From the NCBI GenBank assembly GCA_006503475.1, contig RSEH01000290.1, forward strand, positions 1 to 56,180: a DNA stretch of 56,180 bases, read 5' to 3'. The position numbers were made by a program, and so were the translations under genes. The notes under the pieces were generated by a model, which was given only the letters and a program-made list of their open reading frames with translations, ran no database searches and was not told the DNA's origin. How positions within the stretch are numbered: the first letter of the stretch is position 1; every line of letters starts with the position of its first letter. Positions 39,071 through 49,042 of this stretch are shown piece after piece. This DNA is from Stentor roeselii. Its lineage: Eukaryota > Ciliophora > Heterotrichea > Heterotrichida > Stentoridae.

Positions 39071-40798
39071 CTAGTTTTTCTCATTTTTAATTTTAAACAA
39101 ATGTTGCATCAAATCTTTTTCCCTTTTTTGTAGAAACTCGATTCTCTTTTGCAACTGGTTGTTCATCATTTTAATCTGAATCACGTCTCCAGTTTCTGAG
39201 ACCGGTCTTGAAAGATCAGATTTTCGAGAGTTTACTTTTTCTTGTTCTAACTTGTAAACCTGCCTTTTCAAGTCGTTATTTTCATTAAGTAACTGAATAA
39301 TTCTTACATTCGAGATTTTCACAGAATCAGGATTTTCACTATTTTGAGAAAGACCAGCGAAGACATGTTCCAAGTTGTTAAGTTTTTCCAGCATCATCGA
39401 ATATTCCAACTGTGCATTTTGAGTTTGTTTTTCTAGATGTTCCCTGCTAAGCCGTAGCTGAAGACTCTCAGCTTTAAGAAGTTCAATTTCACGAGTTTGA
39501 GCTTCGGCCACAGCTGTTGAACTGCTTTCATGAGGAGGGTTGGAAAGTGGAGGAAGTTTACTGTTGTTGCTTTTCGCTGATAGTGAACGGCTTTGGGACA
39601 TATCAAGACCTGATATTTTTGAAAGTTGATTTTTTAAGTACTCGTTTTCGAGCTTGAGAAGTTGAATTTCTCTTTTTACGTTGAAGATGATTTGTTCTTT
39701 GTTGTCTACTTGGATTATTGGCTTGTTTTTTATGTTCATTGCACGTGTCGCGTAGTTTAAGGTGCTCATTGTTTCTTCTGAGTAGGCCGCTGCTGGGGAG
39801 ATGTTTGCTATCATCAGGGCTTTTGAGGTACCTCCTAAGGAGTCCATCAGTAGTTTGGTCAGTTTTGAGTCTCTGTAAGGAATATGCGACTTGGACTTCT
39901 TTTTATCCCCTAAGGCGGAAATCACTGAGCCGAGGGTGAAGAGACTTTTGTTGATATTTCCTGTTTCTTTTATCATAACACCCTGGGATTTACTTTCTTT
40001 TAGTCTTTCACTGCCAGCCAGATCAACGAAAGTGACTTTTCCGTATTTTTTAAAAGAATGGCCGTCTTCTCCTTTTTCTTCACTAATCGCATGTATTAAC
40101 AATAAGCTGTGTGATCTAGAAGAGTCTTTATTCAACTCATGACTACTTGTTTTCCTATTTCTGATACCTTCATGAAGGATCATTATCAAGTCATCTATAT
40201 TAGTACAGTCAATAACCATCATATTCTCAACGTAAAAGCCAGTCTTCACATTCCACCTGCAGTGTAAAACTCCAGAAGAAGGATTAAGAAGGTCTTTAAG
40301 TTGTTCATTATAAATTTCAAGAAAAGCAGCTTTAACATAATATTGTTCAGGCCTTCTTGTCATATTTTGCCACAAGTAACTTATTGACCTGGGTATTATC
40401 CCGTCAGTTTCATTCGAGACATAGTCCTGTTTTCCTAAGTTTTCCTCAACCCCTGCCATCGTGTAAGTCTTTCCACTGCCAGTCTGCCCATAAGCAAAGA
40501 CACATGCCGAATATCCTTCTAAAACTGAATCAAGCAAAACATGGACTCCAGAATCATTAAACATCTGACCTTGGGAGTGTTTTTCTCCCATTACTTGATG
40601 AAAGCGGTAGTTCTTACTGCCTGTCTTAAGTTCTATTTGCAAGTTCTGGGGATTTACAACGTTTACACAAGAAGACTCTCCAGATTCGATTTCTCTTTCG
40701 TTTAATGGTCGAGATCTGACACAAACACGAACACTTTCCCCGATTTCTAACTCGTTTTGAACGGATGCTTGAGACCTGGGAGTGTTTTTTCGATGCAT
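39071..40798 (-). CDS. Kinesin, N-terminal motor, KIF12-like
   Basis: 575 aa. The motor domain (~20-345) has P-loop AYGQTGSGKTYTMAG, switch I NKDSSRSHS and switch II VDLAGSERL, plus HIPYRDSKLTKLLMDSLGG. The segment LHCRWNVKTGFYVENM resembles KIF12 (VRWN-x-TRGFYVE), so a kinesin-12/KIF12-type motor is likely. A neck and short coiled-coil tail follow (~360-575); no extra domain. It is divergent from the FAM135-like gene with 19 nt between start codons. Confidence 0.88.
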   Translation of the reverse strand: MHRKNTPRSQASVQNELEIGESVRVCVRSRPLNEREIESGESSCVNVVNPQNLQIELKTGSKNYRFHQVMGEKHSQGQMFNDSGVHVLLDSVLEGYSACVFAYGQTGSGKTYTMAGVEENLGKQDYVSNETDGIIPRSISYLWQNMTRRPEQYYVKAAFLEIYNEQLKDLLNPSSGVLHCRWNVKTGFYVENMMVIDCTNIDDLIMILHEGIRNRKTSSHELNKDSSRSHSLLLIHAISEEKGEDGHSFKKYGKVTFVDLAGSERLKESKSQGVMIKETGNINKSLFTLGSVISALGDKKKSKSHIPYRDSKLTKLLMDSLGGTSKALMIANISPAAAYSEETMSTLNYATRAMNIKNKPIIQVDNKEQIIFNVKREIQLLKLENEYLKNQLSKISGLDMSQSRSLSAKSNNSKLPPLSNPPHESSSTAVAEAQTREIELLKAESLQLRLSREHLEKQTQNAQLEYSMMLEKLNNLEHVFAGLSQNSENPDSVKISNVRIIQLLNENNDLKRQVYKLEQEKVNSRKSDLSRPVSETGDVIQIKMMNNQLQKRIEFLQKREKDLMQHLFKIKNEKN

Positions 40799-40817
40799 AT
40801 TTTAGGAATTAATAAGA
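40799..40817. promoter_or_regulatory. 19-nt divergent intergenic region
   Basis: This is the whole interval between the start codons of the kinesin (minus) and FAM135-like (plus) genes. It contains an ATTTTAGGAATTAATAAGA-like AT-rich sequence. Both promoters must use this or the flanking coding DNA. Confidence 0.45.
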
Positions 40818-42794
40818 ATGTCTTTGAAATTCGTGGGAGACTTGATTGTTCGGCTTGACTCTTTTAGGAATATTGACTTGCATCGGAAGGGGTTTTATTA
40901 TTACGAGTTGAGTTTGTTTCATGAGCAGGATGGTGAGACGGTCTATTCGTCGCCTTATAATTACTATGTGCATGGACCTGAACAGCCAAAGCACATCAAC
41001 GGCTCACCTGGCATGATTCACGACCAGGTCTTCAAATCAAAAACCTTCTTCGTTCGTTACTGCGACGACGACGTAGACCTAGACGAGATAATAGTTTTTC
41101 GCTTTGAACTAAGAGCCGAGCTTTTAAATTACCCATCACTAATGGTGAAAGTTCGTCTAATGATGTGCGAGCCAAGCGACATTCTAGACTCAAGCACAGA
41201 GTTCAAAGAAGAGACATCAGGTCTCGTTCACATAAACTTCTACTCTCAAGGACTTCATCAATTCGTCCCAGTGACTTTTGACCGTCTTCACATGTGCGTC
41301 CTTAACTCGACGGTGCACGTGATTCCTCTCGATTTCAAATTCAGACCAGAAGGCTCCAGTTTTTTAAAAGACTCAAGACCTGAATTCAAACTCGTCGAAC
41401 TACTCTCAAAATGCATGTTCCAAGGAAAAGTCCTCAACGAAGAGACTAAAAGATTCGCTGTTGATAGTTATTTGAAGTCTGCTTGGAATAGCGTTCATAA
41501 AATCAACTCGTTTTTACAGCAGTGGAAAGGAAATGTGCTTCCTGTTAAAGGGATTGAAGAAATTTCTGATGAATTACCGGAAGATATCGCCTCGGCGATT
41601 ATGCAGCAGGTTCAGTATTATGCTGCGATTTTGAACTCGGCGGAATTGGAACTTATTCAAATACTTCAAAAGAATGGCTCGAAAATAGCGAGATCTTTGA
41701 TGCATAGTTATAACTCTTTGGTCAGGGATCGATGGGGTGAATCGATTTTTAGCACTTTTACACAAAATAAACAGTTTATGACCACTTGTGAAGATGAGTT
41801 AGGACCTTCTCATCATCGGATTGCGAAGAAGATTAGGAAATCGGAGTATTATAAAACGGTTTCACCCTTGCCTGTGACGGTCACCTCGATTTTTCCTAGG
41901 CCTAAGGTGCATCCGATTATTTTTGTTGATGTTTCTTCGAAGTTGGAAGGGAGGAAAAGTGATTTTGAAGTGACCTGGTTGAACTACTTGCCACACAACA
42001 CAGACTATCATCTAATCGTCTTCGTTCATGGTTTCCAGGCGAATTCTTTAGACCTTCGATGCATAAGCAACCAAGTATCCCTAATAAAGTCGAATACAAT
42101 GCTTTTATGCTCAACTCGTAACGAACTTAAAACAGACGGGGACATAGAAAAAATGGGAAAAAGACTAGCAAGAGAAGTTTTCGAATACTTAGACGACTGG
42201 GAAAATTCCGTCGTGCCCAGCAAGATATCTTTCATCGGTCATTCCTTAGGAGGCCTAATAATCCGTGCGGCATTGCCACTATTAGAAAGAATTTCCGATA
42301 AATTGAATTTTTACATGACTTTTTCCACTCCTCACCTGGGGTACATCTACAACTCCTCAGCATTGGTCGATGCCGGGATGTGGTTTATAAAGAAATTCAA
42401 GAAAAGCCTCGCAATGAAACAACTGACAATGACAGACTCTTCCAATCTAAAAGAAACTTTAATTTACCGTCTAAGTCAAAGAAGAGGTTTAGAATGGTTC
42501 AAACATTTAGCATTTGTTTCTTCTTATCAAGACGAATACGCTCCTTTCGAAAGTGCAAGAGTTCAAGTAGGACTCTCAGCAGAAACAAGTAAAAAAGGCG
42601 GAATAATGAAAGAAATGGCAGAAAACCTTTTAAGTCAAGTGACAGCTGATGAGATCTTTCGAATCGACGTGGACTACAAGATAGAAAAAGCAGTTTTCGA
42701 TAAGCTGATCGGCCGAGCAGCGCACATCGAAATGCTGGAAAACGAGAGCATGATCCGAATGATCCTTTATTGTTGCGCTCGGTTCTTTGAGTGA
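40818..42794 (+). CDS. FAM135-like protein with DUF676 serine lipase domain
   Basis: 658 aa. The N-terminal ~130 residues match the FAM135 opening region (VGDLIVRLDSFRNIDLHRKG, GFYYYELSLF, VFKSKTFFVRYCDDDVDLDE). The C-terminal part (~385-655) is an alpha/beta-hydrolase of the DUF676 family. It shows FVHGFQANSLDLR, the nucleophile elbow FIGHSLGGLIIR, SSYQDEYAPFESARVQ with a likely acidic residue, and AAHIEMLEN with a likely catalytic His. It is about half the length of vertebrate FAM135 and lacks the long middle. Codon endings flip near 40985, 41460 and 41990. It is convergent with the next gene (9 nt). Confidence 0.85.
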   Translation: MSLKFVGDLIVRLDSFRNIDLHRKGFYYYELSLFHEQDGETVYSSPYNYYVHGPEQPKHINGSPGMIHDQVFKSKTFFVRYCDDDVDLDEIIVFRFELRAELLNYPSLMVKVRLMMCEPSDILDSSTEFKEETSGLVHINFYSQGLHQFVPVTFDRLHMCVLNSTVHVIPLDFKFRPEGSSFLKDSRPEFKLVELLSKCMFQGKVLNEETKRFAVDSYLKSAWNSVHKINSFLQQWKGNVLPVKGIEEISDELPEDIASAIMQQVQYYAAILNSAELELIQILQKNGSKIARSLMHSYNSLVRDRWGESIFSTFTQNKQFMTTCEDELGPSHHRIAKKIRKSEYYKTVSPLPVTVTSIFPRPKVHPIIFVDVSSKLEGRKSDFEVTWLNYLPHNTDYHLIVFVHGFQANSLDLRCISNQVSLIKSNTMLLCSTRNELKTDGDIEKMGKRLAREVFEYLDDWENSVVPSKISFIGHSLGGLIIRAALPLLERISDKLNFYMTFSTPHLGYIYNSSALVDAGMWFIKKFKKSLAMKQLTMTDSSNLKETLIYRLSQRRGLEWFKHLAFVSSYQDEYAPFESARVQVGLSAETSKKGGIMKEMAENLLSQVTADEIFRIDVDYKIEKAVFDKLIGRAAHIEMLENESMIRMILYCCARFFE

Positions 42795-42803
42795 AAAATT
42801 ATT

Positions 42804-44027
42804 TTAACCATTAGAGTTCATTCTTTGGTTCTTCGCAATGAAAATTCGCTTTGAACGTCGATTTTGACTTAGACTTGTTGAAGGTAGTCGGTCGTTTTCA
42901 GGGGAAATCGAGTTTCTAGCGAAACTCGCGGATTTACTGTGAGATGAAAATTTGTTGTCGTTCATTTTCATTGTGAGACTTGTGACTAGTTTTTCAGAAG
43001 CTTTGAGAATCTCGCCTCGAATTTTGTTCTTTTTTTCAGCTGAGTCTAAATTTCTGATCATTGTTTTTAAACTTTCTTGCTGAAGAATAGAGACCTGGCT
43101 TAAGTCGTTCAATAGAGAATCGAAGTATTTTTTCATCATGATTTCTTTCACCTCGAAATTTTCGATTAAAGGGAAAAAGTCGAATTTGCTGACTTTTTCG
43201 TCGAGTTTTGAAGAAATTAAGTTGACCTTGTTGAAAAGGATTGAAAAGTCTTTTGACATGTTTTTATGAGAAATTTTTGAGCAAGAGTCACTTTTCGCCT
43301 TTAAGTGAATTGTGGTTTGGTCTTTTTTGAATGACTCTAAATCACTGACTCGCTGGTCTAGGTCTTCAACGAGTTTATCTACTTCTTTGGCGGTAAAGTA
43401 AGAATTCAGTTGTTTAGTCCAGAACCGAATGTCTTCTTTTGAACTTTTTTCAAGTAAAATCTCGTCCATCCTCGCGATCACCCCTTCGAAGTCCTTCACT
43501 TGTCGCTGAGCCGCTTGAATCGCTTTTAAATTTTCCTCGATTTTCGGTTCGAGGTCAGCTTTTACCACAAAAATATCTTCAAAAGACGGTTTTGAACTGA
43601 TTTTTTCGTTAAACTCGCTGATTTCTTTTGACCAGGGCTTTGAAGCTAAAAAAGTCGAAACTTCTAAAATTTTCCTGGAAAAATTTTCAGTGTCGCTTGA
43701 ACTTTTTTTTTTAACTACCTCGATTCGATGCTCGAGACCTAAGGATTTCTCTTCGAGGTCTTTAAGCTTTTCTTGCATTCCTAAAAAACGCTTGTCGAGT
43801 AGGTTTAAAACTTCTTCTTTTGACTTTGAAACTTGTGTTAAAATAAATTGAGTTGTTCCGATGTTGGAAAGTAAGAACTTGAATAGGTTTTTAGGGAATA
43901 AGGAATTCGGGATTTTTGAGATTATTTCGAAGAATTCTTGAAGTTCTGGACGGTTTTTGTCTTTTATGTTCATTTTGGAGGCGAACTCGTCGGAAAGATG
44001 GTAGATTAGGTCATCGTCGAGATCCAT
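42804..44027 (-). CDS. Coiled-coil protein, 407 aa
   Basis: Not assigned to a family. Acidic N-terminus (MDLDDDLIYHLSDEF), then mainly coiled coil from ~70 to ~345 and a basic, Ser-rich tail (FARNSISPENDRLPS, RRSKRIFIAKNQ). The start context is TCATAAATGG. It resembles ciliary/basal-body coiled-coil proteins in style only. Confidence 0.6.
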   Translation of the reverse strand: MDLDDDLIYHLSDEFASKMNIKDKNRPELQEFFEIISKIPNSLFPKNLFKFLLSNIGTTQFILTQVSKSKEEVLNLLDKRFLGMQEKLKDLEEKSLGLEHRIEVVKKKSSSDTENFSRKILEVSTFLASKPWSKEISEFNEKISSKPSFEDIFVVKADLEPKIEENLKAIQAAQRQVKDFEGVIARMDEILLEKSSKEDIRFWTKQLNSYFTAKEVDKLVEDLDQRVSDLESFKKDQTTIHLKAKSDSCSKISHKNMSKDFSILFNKVNLISSKLDEKVSKFDFFPLIENFEVKEIMMKKYFDSLLNDLSQVSILQQESLKTMIRNLDSAEKKNKIRGEILKASEKLVTSLTMKMNDNKFSSHSKSASFARNSISPENDRLPSTSLSQNRRSKRIFIAKNQRMNSNG

Positions 44028-44388
44028 TTATGAAAGGTGATAAGGAATTTCTTGGATGGTTTATTGGATTTAAGGTGATAGTTTGGAAATAAAGTATTTT
44101 AGGGAAAATTTGAATTTATGAAGAGCATCTTTTAAGAAATGGTTTTAATTTTGAAGGTTTTGAGTAGAAAAATAAGAAATTGAAGGATTTTGGATTGTTT
44201 TCCTGTTAAAACAAGAAAATTTCAATAAGGATCATATTTATAAATATTAATCATCAAATGCCACTCAAATATAAATGGTACATATTTCTCAATTGTCTAA
44301 TATTCTTAATACCTAACTCCCTAAACATTTATTTTGGGAAAAATTCTTGGTTAGTTTAAATTTCTACCACTATATTTTTCTAGAAGAT
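44028..44388. other. AT-rich divergent intergenic region
   Basis: 361 bp between divergent genes. No open frame or RNA gene seen. Confidence 0.5.
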
Positions 44389-44781
44389 ATGAGAGTAGCT
44401 CAGCAGACTTATTTGAAAAACAGAGGGCATTGGACCCAGGAAGAACACGAAAAATTCTTGCAGGCTCTTGAACTGTATGGCCGGGACTGGAAGAAGATTG
44501 TTCAGCATGTCGGATCTCGAACCAGCAATCAAGTTCGTTCACATGCTCAGAAATATTTTTTAAAGCTGGAAAAACGTCAAAATCTTTCAAGTGAAAATCA
44601 AAGCAGCCTTTCAAATCGTTTTGAAATGTTTATGAAAGCAATGAGCTGCAACCTGTTTTTCAGATCTTTTTTAGATATGCAAATGACAACAGGCCTACGA
44701 AATTCTAATCAGAGGACAGAAAAAGTGATTATAATAAGAGATGAAGTCGCACAAGAAGTAAATGACGAGATTAAGAGTTAA
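44389..44781 (+). CDS. Single-MYB, SHAQKYF-type transcription factor
   Basis: 130 aa from the ATG at 44389. An upstream in-frame TTG is not taken as the start. The MYB domain at residues ~10-65 reads [20 protein letters not shown] and ends with the SHAQKYF signature ([13 protein letters not shown]). This 1R-MYB class binds DNA in plants and many protists. The C-terminus is short and has no known domain. Confidence 0.88.
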   Translation: MRVAQQTYLKNRGHWTQEEHEKFLQALELYGRDWKKIVQHVGSRTSNQVRSHAQKYFLKLEKRQNLSSENQSSLSNRFEMFMKAMSCNLFFRSFLDMQMTTGLRNSNQRTEKVIIIRDEVAQEVNDEIKS

Positions 44782-44885
44782 ACTAGTTAAATCTATGAAT
44801 GAATCAGTAAAAAAACTTTAAATCCTCAGCTTTCTCAAGATATTCGAAGATATTGCTTTCTTTAAGCCATTAATTATTCTAAAGT

Positions 44886-46100
44886 CTAGTTATTAAAGAA
44901 CAAGACTGTCACCGCAAGGTCTTGATCAGGAAAAGACCTTTCTTGAAGTCGAGACTCTGCAATCTTTACCATGTTTTCACAGCACTTGTCTGTTCTTTTG
45001 TTTGACCATCCTTCTATAGTCAGCTCAACTGCTTCTTGAGGAGAAAGCAGTTCCCAAAATGCTGAGTTGGCCATAATAATAAATTTGTCTTCTGGCTTTA
45101 GCCTGAACTTTTTTACTTCTGCCTTGCTTGTTATACCGATGGGCTTTCCACCAATATCTCCAATAGCCCTAGTCATTAAAAATTTCGGTTTTTTCGACCC
45201 TCCAAGGTCGAATTTTTCAACTAATCCTCTCTCCGTTAAAACTTCCTGAATTTTCCCTCCAAATTCCTGAATTCTTTCTCTTTCATGAATATTTTTCAAG
45301 TTATGGGTTCGATTCAATATTTTCGAAGTCCATTTTTCCCTATATTTGGCAAGAACAGCCTGACAAGACCCAACATTAGAGACAAAGCAAGTATCCCCAA
45401 AGACCAAAATGCAAAGAAGAGAGCATCCAGTGAACGAAAGGTTAAATTCCGAGTTTTTAACAGCACAAAGTAAAAATTCATCAAAATTAGCAAAAGACGA
45501 AAGAATCAATTCAAGGTCAACATGAATATGTTGCTCGAACAAAGAAAGAAGAGAAATTTTTAAGTAGTTGATGAGTTTTGTACTATCTGGTCCATGTGAG
45601 TCGCAAAGGCAGAACAAATATTCTCCTTTGATGTTATGGAAGTTCGCCTTGATGAGGACTGATGTGTTGTGTCCTTGTGAGACCGCATTGTGAATCTTGT
45701 ACCCTGCTCGGCTCACACAGTTGGGAATCGTGTAAAGTGGCTTCAGGATTATTTTTTTTGGAGTTTCTTGAAAAGGCTCTTGTTCTAGGTGATGGGCTTG
45801 TGAACCTCGAGGTGAAAGTGAAAAAGAATTTACTGGACTTGATGGAATACTTAAAGTTGATAGTAATGATTGAAGACGAGACTTGTATTCAGTTTTTGGA
45901 AGAGTTTTTAATGATACCAGCTGCTGATGGAAATTTGATTTTGCGAGACTGGACTCGGAATTGCTTGAGTTTATTATGTTTATCATTCCGGCTGAATCTC
46001 GTTGTGTTCTTATTTTTGGGGAATTGCTTTGGTTTGCATTTGAGAATTTTTCGCTGTCGGTTCTTGGGTTTCTCATGCTTTTGAAGCGAGATTGGTTCAT
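44886..46100 (-). CDS. PP2C-like protein, probable pseudophosphatase
   Basis: 404 aa with an N-terminal Ser-rich linker (~1-125) and a PP2C (PPM) fold at ~130-400. Family landmarks remain: LFCLCDSHG (normally DGHG), FVSNVGSCQAVL (normally NVGDSR), FLMTRAIGDIGGKPI, and an NSAFWELLS segment where the family has SDG-x-WD. The metal-binding Asp of SDG is replaced by Ser and the Gly after the first Asp by Ser, while the last Asp (DQDLAV) remains. Phosphatase activity is therefore doubtful, and a regulatory pseudophosphatase role is inferred. It is divergent from TAF5 over 365 bp. Confidence 0.8.
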   Translation of the reverse strand: MNQSRFKSMRNPRTDSEKFSNANQSNSPKIRTQRDSAGMINIINSSNSESSLAKSNFHQQLVSLKTLPKTEYKSRLQSLLSTLSIPSSPVNSFSLSPRGSQAHHLEQEPFQETPKKIILKPLYTIPNCVSRAGYKIHNAVSQGHNTSVLIKANFHNIKGEYLFCLCDSHGPDSTKLINYLKISLLSLFEQHIHVDLELILSSFANFDEFLLCAVKNSEFNLSFTGCSLLCILVFGDTCFVSNVGSCQAVLAKYREKWTSKILNRTHNLKNIHERERIQEFGGKIQEVLTERGLVEKFDLGGSKKPKFLMTRAIGDIGGKPIGITSKAEVKKFRLKPEDKFIIMANSAFWELLSPQEAVELTIEGWSNKRTDKCCENMVKIAESRLQERSFPDQDLAVTVLFFNN

Positions 46101-46465
46101 TTTATTGGATACTGGGTAAAACGATCGAATTAAGGATTATATCAGGAAAGTCTTCGGTTTTTGTGATTAGGAATATTTTAATTTGAATTTTTCTTGGGAG
46201 GTGTTTGAAGGAGATTTCGGTTACTGTTGAATTTGAAAAGATTTAATTTTTATTTTTTTATAAGTTTGAGTTTTAAATTGACTTAATAGTTACCTGAAAG
46301 TTATTTAATTACTAATCAAATACTTTATACTTAAAACACAAGTTAGATCATAATATTAACTTTTACTAGGAAAATGAAAATTATCCTTAAGAAAACAAAT
46401 CTCTTCAATATCTCCACATCTCCAAAAATAACAATAAAACTTTTCCTCTATTCCCAAGTTAATAA
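46101..46465. other. AT-rich divergent intergenic region
   Basis: 365 bp between the PP2C-like and TAF5 start codons. It presumably contains both promoters; no gene seen. Confidence 0.5.
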
Positions 46466-48106
46466 ATGGAAGCGGAAAAAGTGATTTACTCTTACATCCG
46501 ATCAAGAGGTTTAAAAAACACCGACATGGCTTTAAAACTCGAGTTGAAAAGTTCATTCAAATACGAGCTAAGCCCTTCACTTTTCCTAGAGCACTGTGAA
46601 GAGTCCTTCACAACAATAATCCAAGGACTTTCCGACCCATCAATAGCTGATTCATTTTACAGTTCTTTCGAAAAGTATTTAATTTGGGCGAGTTCTTCTT
46701 TAGAGCTATACAAACAAGACCTTCTGAAGTTTTCAAGTCCTTTATTCATTTACATGTACTTGAAGCTGATCGAAAAGGGTTGCGTGAACTTGGCCTATTC
46801 ATTTTTTTCATCATTTAGTCAGATCTTGTCAAGTTACGACCATTCGCTTCTTTCAAGTGTGAGAACTCCAAACGATCTCCATTCAGAACAAGTGAAAAAA
46901 ACTTATTTTCTGAAAGTCGACAACACCCAGGTGAGATATTTGATCAGCATTAGAAGAAGTGCCTTGTTGCTCTTCATGGGGTTCATTGAAGAGCAGAAAC
47001 TTTCATGTATTTTGATGATTCTTAATCAGTTCATTGATATTACTTTAACACAGGAGTCAAATAAAGATGTGCCTGTTGTTTTGCATGATAGTGAAAATTA
47101 TAGAAACAAGACGTTTTTGCCTTTGACTGTCATGCAGGAAGAGGATAAAAGAAGAGAAATTAAAGTTCCTTTGCCTTATGTGAGCTCGGCTTACTTGAGT
47201 GATAAGACAGGTGAGCAAGAAAATATGATCAGTCTTTTTAATAAGAAGCCGTTCATTGTTTGTCACAAGATTTCGTCGTCGTCGACATTTTCATGCAGTA
47301 CTATTGATATTAGTGAAGATGGAGGATTGATTTGTGCAGGGTTTGAAGATTCTTTATTGAGACTTTGGAATCTTCAGGCAGGAACTAATGGGTATAACTG
47401 TCTTATTGGACATAACGGGGCAGTTATCAGTGTTTCTATATCACCTGAGAAGCTTTACATTGCTTCTAGCGCAGATGACAATGAGATCAGACTCTGGTCG
47501 TTGTTGAGTTTTTCATGTGTTTCTGTTTATTCCTTTCACCTCGCTCCAATCTGGGTGGTCAAGTACAGTCCTACCGGCCATTACTTCTCAAGTGCAGCAG
47601 CTGACGGTAGTGTTTGTCTCTGGTCAATTGAATACACGAATCCTTTAAAACTATTTGTAGGCCACGTTTTAGATGTTCTTTCTGTCAGCTTTCATCCCAG
47701 AGGCACATATTTAGCCAGTGGCAGCAAAGATAAGACTCTTCGTGTTTGGGACACTTCCACTGGAGACTGTGTCAGAATCTTTTGTTTGCATTCAGCACCT
47801 GTTTCCGCTGTTTGTTTTTCTAGAAATGGAAGGAATTTATACTCAGCTGATGAAGAAGGAGCTGTTTTCGCTGTTGATGTCAATGAAAAAGAAATCATTT
47901 GGAAGAAAAATGCGCAGGATGCTGTTGCTGCTATTGTAGTCAGTCAGGATAACTTTGTTATTGCTTGTGTTATGGAAAATTCTGCTGTGCTTTTGATTGA
48001 CTCTGCTGGAGAAACTATCAAGGTTTGTAGGGTGAAGAAACTTAATCTGTTTACTGGAGTTTTTACTGTTAGGAACTTGTTATCTGTCGCTGGAAGCTTT
48101 TATTGA
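46466..48106 (+). CDS. TAF5: TAF5-like TFIID/SAGA subunit with WD40 repeats
   Basis: 546 aa. Residues ~1-30 form a LisH-like helix (VIYSYIRSRGLKNTDMALKL), and ~45-195 the helical TAF5 NTD2 dimerisation domain (FYSSFEKYLIWASSSLELYK...). After a linker, WD40 blades run from ~275 to the end (GHNGAVISVSISPEKLYIAS, FHLAPIWVVKYSPTGHYFSS, GHVLDVLSVSFHPRGTYLAS, GSKDKTLRVWDTSTGD). The order NTD2 + WD40 defines TAF5, a core scaffold of TFIID and SAGA. The start context is TTAATAAATGG. Confidence 0.88.
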   Translation: MEAEKVIYSYIRSRGLKNTDMALKLELKSSFKYELSPSLFLEHCEESFTTIIQGLSDPSIADSFYSSFEKYLIWASSSLELYKQDLLKFSSPLFIYMYLKLIEKGCVNLAYSFFSSFSQILSSYDHSLLSSVRTPNDLHSEQVKKTYFLKVDNTQVRYLISIRRSALLLFMGFIEEQKLSCILMILNQFIDITLTQESNKDVPVVLHDSENYRNKTFLPLTVMQEEDKRREIKVPLPYVSSAYLSDKTGEQENMISLFNKKPFIVCHKISSSSTFSCSTIDISEDGGLICAGFEDSLLRLWNLQAGTNGYNCLIGHNGAVISVSISPEKLYIASSADDNEIRLWSLLSFSCVSVYSFHLAPIWVVKYSPTGHYFSSAAADGSVCLWSIEYTNPLKLFVGHVLDVLSVSFHPRGTYLASGSKDKTLRVWDTSTGDCVRIFCLHSAPVSAVCFSRNGRNLYSADEEGAVFAVDVNEKEIIWKKNAQDAVAAIVVSQDNFVIACVMENSAVLLIDSAGETIKVCRVKKLNLFTGVFTVRNLLSVAGSFY

Positions 48107-49042
48107 TAAGTAGAAATCTTTTTTAGGAATTGTGGTGATTAGTTAAAGATTAAGATATTTTTTTTTGAATTTAAGTTTCGATGGTTTTGATAAGTAAGTA
48201 AAAAATATTATTAACTAGTATAAAAAATAGATGCATAATAAAATAAATAGTAAAGATTTGGTGGTTTCTTTATTGAATTAATAATTTCCATTTAACTTCA
48301 TGGATTTATATTCTGTTTTACGAAAAATAGTAAAAGACTTATGATTGAAAGACATTCAATAGATTTATTAAGTTTTTCCTAATGCCGTATGCTTATTCAC
48401 TCCATATCTGAGTCTTTTCATAAAAAACTATCAATTTGAATTTATTTGATTGAAAGGTTATCTTTATCCTTAATCATAAGTTTTATTTTCCTCAGTAGTT
48501 CAGTTACATAGACTCAAAGAAAAAATTTCATGAGAAGAGCTTTTACAAGCAAAGGTTGTAAAATGAGTTATGATAATTCCCAAATCAAAAAACTTTTACT
48601 AATCATTTTTACTACATTTTCCTGTAATTGAACTCAAAATTTGACTCTTAAGAAAAAATTCAGTAAAATTCCAAATTATAATTGTTCGAACTCGATTTGG
48701 GATTGGAAGTAATGTCTACAATCAAAATGTTATTTTGAAATAAAATCAGATCATTAGTAAAGATTTTACTAATAAACCTCTCTATGCACTTGACTGAATA
48801 GTTAAAACCTTCTTCTGGAATCAAGAATTTTTTCTTTTTTGTGATAGAATATCCGAAATCTTAGAATCTTCTCATCACAGTCGATGCCAGGATGTTACAA
48901 CCTGGTTCAATATATCGAATTCACTAATAATATCGGTTGAATAAAAGGCTCCTTAAGATATATAAAAGAAGTTAAATGTACTAATCAACTTTAGAATCAT
49001 GCCGTCATATAATCTAAAAAAGCAATAAACTATCTATCTAAT
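48107..49042. other. AT-rich spacer
   Basis: 936 bp between the TAF5 and GTPase 3' ends. No open frame or structured RNA recognised. Confidence 0.55.

Noticed and set aside
45290-45320. GGGTTCGATTC-like tRNA T-loop sequence
   Set aside because: It falls inside the PP2C-like coding region and no cloverleaf arms can be drawn around it.
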